The position numbers and the translations under genes are program-made. Below the pieces are notes generated by a model, which did not search any database, was not told the origin of the DNA, and worked only from the letters and a program-made list of their open reading frames with translations. A DNA stretch of 64,000 bases from Syngnathus acus (Eukaryota > Chordata > Actinopteri > Syngnathiformes > Syngnathidae). The stretch covers positions 6,681,501 to 6,745,500 of the forward strand of contig NC_051103.1 of assembly GCF_901709675.1 (NCBI RefSeq), read 5' to 3'. Within the stretch, counting starts at the first letter, position 1, and every line of letters begins with the position of its first letter. This document shows, piece by piece, positions 33,201-45,200 of the stretch.

Positions 33201-36200
33201 CTGGCGATGGCCAGGCGCTCGTTATCAATGTTGCCTTTAATTTAGAGATGAGAACACAGTAGTAATTACGCACATCCCAAAATGGTGGCACAGGAGCTGG
33301 ATACAAAGAGAAGAGCAATGAAAAGAAAGTAAGGGTCCGCTCACGGTCGGCGCGGGGGCAAACGGGCTCGGGACGGCGGCATAGACATCAAATAGACCGG
33401 ACGCCGCCGACCTGCCCGTAAACTCACGTTAGGCGACGGATTCAACTTCAGGACGCCGCGACCGAGTTGACACTTCCCGTTGAGCTATTCTCACACCAAA
33501 TATTGATTTGGTTTTTCTTGACCACCATTTGTGGATTTTCGAAATCACATTTAACTCATTTGGATTGCATTCATTTTGATAGTCAAGTTGTCCTAATGAT
33601 TTTTTCTTTTAATTTCGGGATATACGTATATATTAAAAACAAAACGTTATCTGCCTGTGCTGTCGGACGAACGTACTGTAAATGAATGGAATAAAATCGG
33701 CTCGTCTGATCGGTGCCTTGAGCAGGTCCAGGTCCTGGACAACGTCCATTCATGTTTACATATTTCAAAGTAGCACCTCCAAAAGCGAGAGTCAAACGCT
33801 CACGACAACCCCTCTTTCGCCAACATGGCGGCGCGCGTGTATTTGATGTCTATGGCAAGGAGTGCGCGGCAGCGGCGGCCGCGTGGCGTGGGTGCCAATC
33901 GACAGGCGGCGGAGACGTTTCCGGCGAGCGGACTCTTACTCTCTGTTCATTGGCTTTAATCTAAAGAGACATTTCAGGGGTTAACAGATCTGCAAGAGCA
34001 CAGGGAAATAAGGTTACAGCTTCTGTCTGGCTTTGCTTCTTCCATGGTTAACATGTACAGGACACACAGCTCACAACAACTAGCATTTAGCATCGGGTTT
34101 AGACGACTACCTTAAGATTTAACACTTTAAATAGAATCCAACAGAACAAAAGGGAAGAAGAAAACAAACAACATTTGTTCCTTATTTTTTTTCTCTCACT
34201 AGTTAAACATAGGACATGACTTTTAAACGATATTTTTTAAATGTCTCCCCAAAATGCACCAGCTGTTATTATTCTCTTTTAATGGTTAGAGAAAAAACAC
34301 TTAAATTAAAGATGACCTTTTAACACTATTTAACAGAGCTAGCTAGCATAAACAGGAAGACTTTTATGGTTTAAAAAGTTTCATACCAAAGAGCAAAGGC
34401 AAATATGCGGGCGCAGCGAGTTGGCGCGCCGGCCCGCCGCTTACCTGAGGGGTAGCGCTCGATGACGGGCAGGTCGTCCAGCTGCAGCGTGGCGTTGCCG
34501 CCGCTGCGCGTGAAGCGCACGATGTGGTACTTCCCGTCGTTGACAAACTTGGAGCTCTCCTCGATGTTGATGTCGTCCGTGCCCACGTTGAAAACCACGC
34601 GGATGTTGCCCTTGTCCTGCGCAAAAACACGCGGGCCGTTTTTACACTCGCCGCCCGTCGGCAAGATTTGCAAACAGGAACGTACTATCTGCAGCTGAAG
34701 GTAGTCTCCCAGGCCGGACGCGCTGTCCACCCGCAGCAGGACAGCGTGTTTCTGCTGCGTGCTGAAGCCCAGCGCCAGCCGGTCGGCCCGGGTGCTGGGG
34801 CGCTCGTTGGGGGGCCACGTGTAAACCACCACGCCGCCATCACGGCCGAAAATGTACGTGGTGCCGGCTGGTGGGGACCAAACGAGAGATCGTCACCGAC
34901 AGACAGCCCTGGCGCCGACAGCGGGCGGGCGGGCGTGCCGACTGACCGTCGTTGCAGAGCGGACCGGCGTAGGACGTCATGCTGCAGTCGCAGGTGAAGC
35001 CCTCCCACTGCTGCAGGCAAACGCCCTGATTGGAGCACGAGTCCTCCTGGCATGTCGTGCTGGGACCTGCAACCGGCACGTGCGGGTCAGTTGGTCTGGA
35101 GGCTCACAAACGGTTGCTGCTATGGATGGCGCCACAGAGTCCAAAATGGAGAGCATGCAGGGGGGTGGGTGAGTCCGGATGAGGACAGCAGGAGGAGTTA
35201 AACATAAGTGTTATGTTTAAAGGCCCCCGGTGGTCTTCTGCTGGTTCGCCGTTCTCTTCCTGCCTCATGCTGGCCACAGCTCGCGGTGCGGGATGATCGG
35301 GACGGGGAGGGGGCGGGGTTAAGAAGACGCACGGCATGCTGCTTTTGGCGGCGGAGCTGTGGTCATCCCGGGACAAGCTGTGACCGACTGACCGGTGCGG
35401 ACGTCACGACTGTGATGGGGCTCACGAGAGGACAGGTCGCCCGGGACCAATTGCGACTCGGGATCACCGACAAGACTGCACAGCACTGGGAAGTTTGGAC
35501 GCGAGCGGGAGGACATGCCGGGGCGGGCAAACTTTTCAGCTCAGGGGCCACATTGGAAGTTGAAAACGACACACGGGCCACGTTGTTCGCCGATGGGAAA
35601 AAAAAAAAAATATCGAATGTTTCTTTTCAGGGGGAAATTTGCGAGCCGGTCTGTTGCGATTGAAGGAGCACGTGTCCCGCGGGCCGTCCTTTGCCCTCCC
35701 CTGACATGTACAGCGCACGCACAAAAAAGCGAGATACCTTGCAAGTCAGCTTTCATCAATGTAACTTTTGTGGGCCAAAGAAAACAACAAAACAAAAAAA
35801 GCAAACCAAGTTAGGTGGTTAGTCGATGTGCAGAATGATGACACAACCTTCCGTCTGGGTTAGTGGGTTAACTTTCTATGAGTCGGATGGAAAACGAAAA
35901 CAAAGGAAGGATGGAAAGCCCTCAGCCTCCGCCCCTCCCGCCGCCTCACCTTCGCAGCCCCGCTCCACCTGTCCCACGGTGGCCAGCGCGTCGGCCAGCA
36001 GGTCGGGCAGTCGGCCGTTCAGGTCCACTGTGGCCAGGCAGCCCTGGAAGCCCTCGCGTGAGTGCACCAGCTTTGGGAGATCCCGGTACATCTCTTTGGA
36101 CACGCCCCCGATGTACAGGTCACCTGTGTCAGGAGACGCAAGCAATGAGGGACCAAACATTAATCTCCCTCCAACCACCCCGGCATACCCTTCAAGTCAA

Positions 36201-39200
36201 GGTTCTTGGCGCCCATGGTGGTTTGCGTGGTGACTTTGGTGTCAATCTTGACGGTGTGGAGGTTGTTGGTGTCCCGGGAGATGTGCACGTTGTGCCAGTG
36301 GTTGTCGTTCAGGGGGCTGTTGGAGTTGCCCTTGATCAGGTGAGCCCCGTTGCCCAGGTCCGAGATGTAGTGAAGGTATCTAGAGGAGAAGGTCTTTGTT
36401 CATGCTATGGCACATCTTCAGAATCAATGATCGCAACAAAGCTCACCCTTTGACCAGCTCCACCACGATGAAGTCATTGCCGTCGCCGCGGTTGAAGAGG
36501 ACCAAGCCGTCGGGCGAGGTGGTCTTGAACTGCATGAAGAGGTGCATGGAGTAGTAGGCCTGCAGCGTGGGCAGCGTGACGAAGCTGGAGCGCGAGCGGA
36601 AAGTGACCGGGTCGGCCACGATGCTCTTGTAGCCGATGACTGCGTTGAGCTCGCAGTAGTCGATGTCGCCGTTCTTGCACAGGTCGATGTAAGGCATGCC
36701 GTTGAGCGCCAGGCCCTGCAGGTGCCCGATGAAGTTGGACGGCACGGCCGGCATGAAGCGCTTCTCCGTCACGATGCCAGTCTCCACGTTGTGGAACTCC
36801 AGCTGCGTGTGGTCGCCCGCCATTTGACCTGCGGGCGGCCAGCGGCACTCCTGAGATCTGTCCCGGGGTCTTGCCGTCCCGTGAAAAACACGACAACCCC
36901 GCTTTTCATTGGACCGGCGGCCCGAGTGCGGCGGGTTACCTTCCACGGGCTGCAGGTCGTCCACGGTGAGCTTGAGGCCCTTGCCGCGCCGGACCACCCG
37001 CACCGTGTGCCACTCATTATCATTGAGACCCGAGCCCGCAAAGATGGTCTCTGGGCCTTTACCTACACATAGTCCAGAGCACCGTTACACATATGCACAC
37101 AAGAGGGCGCCGTTGAGACAAGACAAGACGAGATGCCAGAGAGGGACACAGACAGACAGAAAAAGAAGAAGACCAGGCAGGCTGGATTGATGAAGGTGAG
37201 GAAATGAACAAATGAAGATGGGCTCTCACACCCACATCAAATCATTTGCTCGAGAAATCCACTTCCAGTGCAGTACGCCACAAAACCACATGGTGGTGCT
37301 ACCGATACGAGCTACTTACTGCAGCAAAAACAGTTTTCATGTTCTTTAAAAGAAAACTGGTACAAAATAGCTATAATGCGTTGAGGGGGAACAATTCTAT
37401 TTTTGGGAGACGGTATTACAAATAACACGAGACAAAACTGGATGAATTTTACGTGCAGTACCTCAGCAAAGCTCACAGTGGCACTCGAGACACACAGGCA
37501 CATGTACACACGCGCACAAGCGCAAAATCACAGCATCGAACGAGTCTCTCTCCTTGGTGCTGAAGCGCCCACGCTAGCTCCCAATTTGCCACCGTCCGCT
37601 GCGCACTTGACAGCCGCAAGGCGCGCAGTCCCCACCCGCCAAAGCTTGACGGCGGCGCGCACCCACATCCAACCCCCCCCGTGCTAAGCCCACGCGTGCT
37701 TCAGTCCTACCCCTCCCCTGCAAGCCTGGTGGGTTGGTTGGAGTGAGTCTGCTGATGCTGACCTATGTGTGGTTAACCGACCTCAACACGTTTGGCTGCG
37801 GAAAATGTCACGAATCACTCACACGCGTACGCACACTTAATACCGCAGTAGGGATGCACTCGTACCACCAAGTACTCGTCCATTTATTCTCCTTAACCCT
37901 CTATTATGATTACTATCATTAACCATGTATTGTGTTTAACATACAAATGACAGGCTAGTATCGGGTGCTGTAGTATCGGAGCATTCTGACGAGACAAAAT
38001 GTTACAATACAAGAAAACTATCATTCTCACAATATAATTGTACCGAAGTGGACCAGTACAAATAATAATTATTTTTGTAAACCTCAAATCATCGGCGGCA
38101 AATTAAGTGACCTCCCCGAGTCGGTCGACTGCGGGAAATGTCAAGCAAGTGAAAGCGCAAAACACACAAACACATTGAACACATTTGGGCCCGCTGCAAA
38201 GCGAGTGCAAAGTGTTGTGCTGTGTTGTGTTGCGTTGTGTTGTGTTGTGCGTTCCCCGGGGGAGACTCAGCTGTGCTGCGGGCATGAGCAGCTCATCCTG
38301 TTAGCATGGATCACTGCGCTGCACCGCGCACAGCCGGCACGGGAGATGGGCAGACAGTCAATGACGCGCCTCCGTATGTAGTCACCTGTGTGTCGCGCCA
38401 TGTGTGTGCCCTTTTCCTTTTCTTTCTTGCAATGCAGTGCAAGAAAGAAAAGGGGGAGGAAAAAAAAGATTGAGGTCGGCTGCTGCGAGGGAGGCGCAGT
38501 GATCTGGGCGTCGCTGCGGTGTGCCACATGGGGAGATTTTCCTCAGAAAAACTGAATTTGGGTCAAAATCATTTCAACCAAATTTGTAAAAAAAAGCTTT
38601 AACTTTAATTTCTTAATGTTTTCTTTTCTAAAAGAAAAAGCGTCAGGAATGTTGGCTGAATAGCATCTCCAGTTGCCCGTCCAAGATTGGATGCGGGGCC
38701 GTGTGGTTGGCTAGCGCCGTTTCTATGGCAACTGCAGTCGTCCATTTCACCGCCTTCACGGAGCATTCGTCTCCCTCCCTCCCTCCCCCCCTTTCTTCCT
38801 CGCTCTGTGGTCGTGACGGACACAAACGCCACGCCAGGGAATTCAATTTCATCTGGGATTCGACGGCGCTCGCAGCAGCATGACGGGAAAGTCGCACGCG
38901 CGCGCACGCTATGAAGGCGTTCCTAAACATCCCTCATGTGCCCGCAAACAAATAAAAGCCCCCGAGGCGTGGAAGTGCGCCACATATTTTTAATTAACTC
39001 GCTTGCCGTGCTAGCACGTTAGCTCGAGCTTTCACACCGACTCCTATCTGCGCTACAAATAACGGCCCATCTTTGAGTGACAACGGAAAACGTGTACGAC
39101 AAAGCGCTAACAGATTGAAATGTCGCCGCTGCAGTTTATTGGCTGATTTGAAAACGACTCTACACGCTGGAGGCAAATTAATGTGCGGGCTGGTTGTTGA

Positions 39201-42200
39201 ATGACAGATTGCCACCAGATGAGTGAAGACACACATTAGGAAGAGGAAGAAAAAGAGGGTGAGGACGGAGATGAAGATGCTTAGGTGAGATGGAGGCTGA
39301 CTTACTGGCGGTACAGTTTATCCTGATACAGTCTGGAGGGAGAGCAGAGCAGAGGGTTAATGCCGCACACGCGTACGCGGCCTCCACGTCCCGGGGACGC
39401 ACACGTCGACACACCGCCGGCACCTCACGACTCTGGGGCGGAGGGCAACGGGTCTTGGCCGCTGCCCGGGCCAGAGTCGTAGGACAAATGGACTGGTAGC
39501 TTGGGTTTTGCTTTTGTTTTGGTGGCGGATGTGTCGCGCGGCGTCAACCGCAGAGAAGACGTGGCTGCAGACAACCAGAGACCCGCACGTGCGCCCGCCC
39601 CACTAGGAAACGCGCACACACCCGTCTTCTTGCCATCAAAGTCCGATTATGGTAAAATGAGAAAGGTGTTCATTGTCTTTCGTGAAGGGTCTGTCCTGCC
39701 TCTAAAAGATTTTCCCGAGCGCTTATCCTATGCTGTGGGTGTCTTACCAGAGATTTATTTCTCCCTAAATTACTTCATTAAAGCTGTTCAAAATTTGGAG
39801 ACGCGAGATGGAAAGACGAAGAATCAGAGGACGGGGTGCCAGTATATGTGTAGCCCGTTTGATTTTGTGACAGTTGATGTGTTTGCGTTGCTGGGGGGGT
39901 GATGCACGGGTCCACTGGCAGTGAGCAGAGAGTGCAGCTTGAAGCTCAGACCCTCTGTTCCACATTTGACAACAACCAAAAAAAACACAGCTAACCTTGG
40001 TTGGCATATTTGGAATTTTTTGAAAGATACAGCGGGACCTCTTTTTTTGGTGGTGGTGCTTCAAAGTCTTACAAAACTGATGCCATGATTCAGAAGAATG
40101 ACAACGTCATGGAAAGTCTCCAGAACGGTCTTTAGCCTTACGAAGCAGAATGTGGCTCGTGACTGTCAATTCAGAATTACGCGTTTGCGGTGGGGAAAAT
40201 CTGAGGGTCGATTTAAAGGAAATTGAAGAGGTTCCGCTGTAACGCCTCGAGCGAGTACCTAGGTTGACGGTGAGGCGCACGCGGCCGCCGTCCAGCTCCA
40301 GGCGCAGAGTGTCGGCCGAGTTGCGGGACGTGGTCGCCATGAGAACGCCGTAGGCCCGTTGCGAGCGGAACCGCAGCGAAACGTCCTCCGCCTCCGTGTG
40401 CATGGCCATGGGCAGCTGCACCTTCATGAACTTGCTGCCGTCGTACGACAGGATGGTCGCGTCTGCGGGTGCGAGAAAGATTGTTGGACGGGCAGGAATG
40501 ACTTTCCACTTGGTAAAGAACTCGAAACATGGATCTGATATGAACATCTTGCATCCAAATTGTATGTTTCTCAATATTAGCGAAAGGGCCTGACACAACA
40601 GATCGCGTGACTTCATCGAACAACAACCCCGCTCTAAAAATAGCGCAGGCTAGCTGCCGGCTTGCAGTGATCAGGTTGCATCAGAATATGCGGCGGTGGC
40701 AAAGAAACGGCCGCGGGCTTCGGCCATGCAAGCGGCTCAGGTGATGACTCATTTGCATGCTCATTTGCATATGCATCTGTTCTCAACCGCGCTACCTGCT
40801 GGGGCCAATCCTCAACCGCTAAACTGTTTACCTCTGAGAACGCCCTTCTTTATTGGACAATTACGCACGCGGCTAAACGCGCTCGCTCGCTTCTTTCTTT
40901 GCCTCCCCCGTGCTTTTTTTTTTTTTTCCCCCTCTCCGTTCCTACTTTGCTTTCTACCCCCTTCGCTCGTCCTGTTTCCGACAGAGCCGAGAGAAAAACA
41001 ACAGAACAGGAAGAGAGGGAGGCTCATGCATACTGATGAGAGAGAGAGAGCGAGAGAGAGAGAGAGAACGTGTGCGAACTTGAACGGCAGCAAGTTCATG
41101 AAGGTGCATGCGTGTCCATGTCAGAAGTGAGCGAATTTATGCGTGCACAGAGGAGGGTTTAGTTAAGTGAGGGAGGGAGGGAGGGAGGTGGAAGCTGTTG
41201 GTTAAAATGCAAATGAAGCCTCATTAAAGGCGAGGAGAGAAGCCGAGCACCGAGACCATGAAGATGGTGGCGTAGCGTGAAAAGCGCCGGAGAAAAGAAG
41301 AGCAGCATTTGCCGCCGCAATGAGAGCGTCCCAAATCATCACTCCCCATTGACACGAATGCAAATGCCAGTAATTTGTTTCCAATGAGGAAAAAAAATGA
41401 ATCTATAAAATAATATAATTTTGTCACATATTGACGGTAGTGTGGTGGAGACTAAGCTACCGCTACTGATCTGCATGAACGGCACGGCACCTGCCAAGTG
41501 GATTGTGCAAAATGCCGCCTCGGGAGGGGCGGGCCCCTTTCACGCTGCCTGTAAACGCTAGCGCCAGATCACGGCGTCAAATCATCTTTCAAAGAGGAAG
41601 CGGTGACAGGAAACATGTCCGTTCTTTGGAGAGAGAGAACATTGACGGCGGCGGCGTGTTGGTTTGTGAAGAGAGCGGTTGGAACAAAGAGAGGCAAAGG
41701 AGGACGACGAGGGAGGGAGGGAGGGATGGATGGAGGATGAAAAAAAAGAGAAAGGGAGGAAGAAACCGCAGGTAGAAGGCGTAAACACGGCCAATCACTC
41801 TCTCCATCTGCTTCTCCATCTGTGCTTCCTTTAATCCAGCGACGCAGCAGTTAGTGACCCCTCAATGCGCGCACACACACACACGCACACGCTTTGGGAT
41901 GAGAAACACTTTCGAGTCCCGCGACAATCGCCGCCGCTTCTTCTTGTCTGACTCCATTTCGCCGGCTGTATCAGTCCCGCCGCGGCTGTTCTCTCTCTGG
42001 ACCCCCCGCCCCCTCCGTATCTCGCTGTCGAGATTGCCGTCGTTCCCTCACCTGCTGTCAGGTGGCGTCGGTTCCGAGCCAGCGCCTCCGTCCCCGCCGC
42101 ATCGATCGCGCCGCTCCTATCGCTTTTTTTGCACCGCCGAATAAAAGTAAGACGTCGAGCTGCTCTCGCAAAAGGACAGCGCCGCCGTTTTGTCATCAAT

Positions 42201-45200
42201 CTTCACGAGGGGGCTTTTTGTTCATGCGCGCCAGGGTGGCCAAAAGCTAATCGTCAACATGAAGCTCAAACTGTTTTTGGCTATTTTGGGCATCACCAAG
42301 GTAAGGTTTTAAAAAAACATATTTCTGGGGCTCACCTCTCTCGCAGGAGCGTCCCAGGTACCCGGTGCCCGAGCAGTCGCAGACGTAGCGGTTCCATCCC
42401 TCGCGGCAGACGCCGTTGTGCTGGCAGGGGTTAGACAGGCACTGCTTGGGCAGCTCCCGGGAGCACGACGGCTTGACGCCCACGGCCCGCTGGGCCTCAG
42501 CCAGCCGCCGGATGTCTTTGCTCTGGCCGTCCACAAACAGGTCGCGAATGCAGCCCACGTAGCCGTAGTTCAACAGCGCCGTCCACACCTGAGGCGCAAA
42601 AAAAAAAAGTCAAGCAAGGCTTTCAACGACTTTGACATTTGGCAGTTTCTTAAAATCGAATTGGCAAACTGTTGTCCTCTGTTTAATTAGCTGTTACTCC
42701 AGCAACGTCATATTTGCACATAGAAAAAAAGGGGCAGAGCCAAGCAAACAATGTCAGGAGCCGACGCACCTCCGTGGGGAAGATGAGTCCGGCGCGGTCC
42801 TCGGGAAGACCCCCGAGGTAAAGCGTTTCATCCAGGTCCAGGATCTCGCTGTCTCCGGGCGCCGTGTAAGCCGTTCTCACGCTGTTCACCGAGATGGTCC
42901 CTGAACGCAGCACAGACATCGTCGCTTTGACCTTCAACCACCATCATTGTCATCATCCCACACTTTGTATTCCCCCTCATGTCAAGCGACGCAAATGCGC
43001 ACCCTCGCCCGTGAGTCATCATCAGCGGTGGCGGCGAGCGAGCAACGGCCACCATTTTGCCATCAATAAATCATAGTCCATTTATTTTTAGTCACGGGCG
43101 CCGCTAACAACGGAGAAGTAATGAGGGCAGGATGAGAAAAGTGAGTGCGCTCTTTGCAATTACAAAGTCATAAACAACGCCAGCTATATTGATGTTTGGA
43201 GTGTTGGATTCAATAATGCGCCGTTTGTTTTCTGACTACAGACAGCAGGCAGACAAACAGGATTACTGCCTTTTCCACAGGGGAGCAGCAAAGCGGGCAA
43301 ATTTTAGCTCGGGCCCCGTCGTGCCAGCAACGCCGTCCAAAAAGTGACGCGCTAGGAGAGGAGAGGCGAGCGAGGGAGGGAGAGGCAAGGGGGGTCTTCT
43401 CATGTGACTGCCCCCCCCCCCCCACACTCCAGAATGGAGTGTCTTGTCTTGTCTCCTTCACATCATAATACGCACAAGAGTACTTTAGGGAGAAAATGTG
43501 TTCTTGTTTTGTTTGCACAGTGAATCAGTGCAGGGAGAGCGAGATAAGTCAAGCACGTTTGGATAAGCAAATGAATGCATCACGGAAAAAAAAAAAAGGC
43601 GATCACCAAATACAAAAAAAATGAATGAACCCATTCTGTTAAATAAACAATTGGATACATTTAAATTTCGTACCTGAGCGTCCGTCCCTCTGGAAGTCCA
43701 CGTGGTACCATTCCCCGTCATTGACCTTCCTGTCGATGGCTTTGGTCTTGGTGGTTCCGGAGCCCATGTCCAGCAGCAGGTACAGGTGGCCGTCCAGCAT
43801 CTCGATGGCAAAGAAGTCCACCTGAACGGCCAACGGGACGCCATGGCGTTAGACACTTCAAGGACATTTTGAGGTCGACGTTTACCTTGATGGTGGGCGG
43901 TGTGCGAGGGTCCTTGCGCTGTATCTGCCGGGGCTTCCCGTGGCTGAAGAGCATCAAGCCGTTGGGCTCGGTGGTTCTGAAGTCGAAGGAGATGGAGCCC
44001 GCCTTCTTGGCCGTCCACTTGCTGAGCGCCACGAAGGACTCGGGCGTGTCGAAGGTGACGGGATCCAGCGTGGCCACGCTCTCGCACTTGAAGGACACCA
44101 CGCCGCTAACCTGGGGGGGGGGGGCATTAAATCAGGCTCTTCATCCCATTTCGAGAGCGAAAACAAGATGGCCGACTCTACCTTCATCTTGGGGTCTCCC
44201 TGTTTAGCCAGTCTAGACAGCTCCAGCCGTACATCGTTATTCTTGTACACCACCTTCAGGGGGGATAAGAAAAAAGAAAAGCTATTTAAGGGGGTAGGGG
44301 GAGAAAGGCTGAAACATCAAGTGCCTTTCCAATCCCAAAAGATGTTTAATTTGGAAGAACTTCTTGGGAGTCATTTCAAGCACTCTTAATTGGACATCAA
44401 GGAGTGTGTCCAAAAGCAAGTGCTGAAAAAAGCCTTTTGTGAGCCACACATGCTTAGCTTTTACTCAAATAGAACTTCGGACATTTTTGTCTGCCGCTTT
44501 TGCTAAACATTTGACTTGAGTCTGAAGCACACCACACCTGTGTGTGCGTGTGTTGCGTAACACATCTCCTTTTAATTCCATCTCGCAAGCAGCGAGCCAG
44601 GCCGGCGGCTTGTCTTCTTCCTGCTTGCTGCGCTCCGACACAGAACGCTCTCTGACTGAGCGGCAGAAGACGGCGCTTGTGCCGAGCATTCTGATGCGAC
44701 CGGCGCAAACACAGGCTCGGCTTTATTAGACCGAAGCTTACCCCGCCCGCCCGCCCTCTCCCCTTCCCTTCGGCTCCTTTGACATCTTCTTACCCAGTAG
44801 CCCATCAAGATGAGGAAAACAATGCATCAATTACAAAACAATCAGGCAAATGTGAAATTTATCGAAAGCAACAATCAAATCAATTGTAATCGTTCAATAT
44901 ATGACGAGGACATGACGGTGACCCGCTAAAAGCGCAGAATAACGTGACGTACGCAAACGTATTAATTATGGAAATTTAATGGCGCCGCCCGGCCACATCA
45001 TCTGTCGCCAGGTTTGTTTACGACTCGGGCTCGCTAAGTGAATGAAAGACACGCAGTCGGTGCGCGTGAATTTGTGTCTCCTCAGTACGCGTCGTGCATA
45101 ACAATCCCGGCTAATTAGCATGCGGCTCGTCCCCCAACGCCGCTCCACATCAGTGATTCTCTCTGATGTTGGCAAGGTGTCTGGGACGTTTGGTGAGAAC

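Larger units (their letters stand above)
35950..40462 (-). other. nrxn1: nrxn1 LNS4 and LNS5 exons
   Basis: Exon 40462-40259 reads [17 protein letters not shown] and [20 protein letters not shown]. After the SS3 exon, 37062-36940 reads [20 protein letters not shown]. Exon 36828-36447 spans [33 protein letters not shown] and [16 protein letters not shown]. Exon 36379-36189 reads [20 protein letters not shown]. Exon 36123-35950 reads [20 protein letters not shown] and [20 protein letters not shown]. All phases agree with the mammalian gene. Confidence 0.92.
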
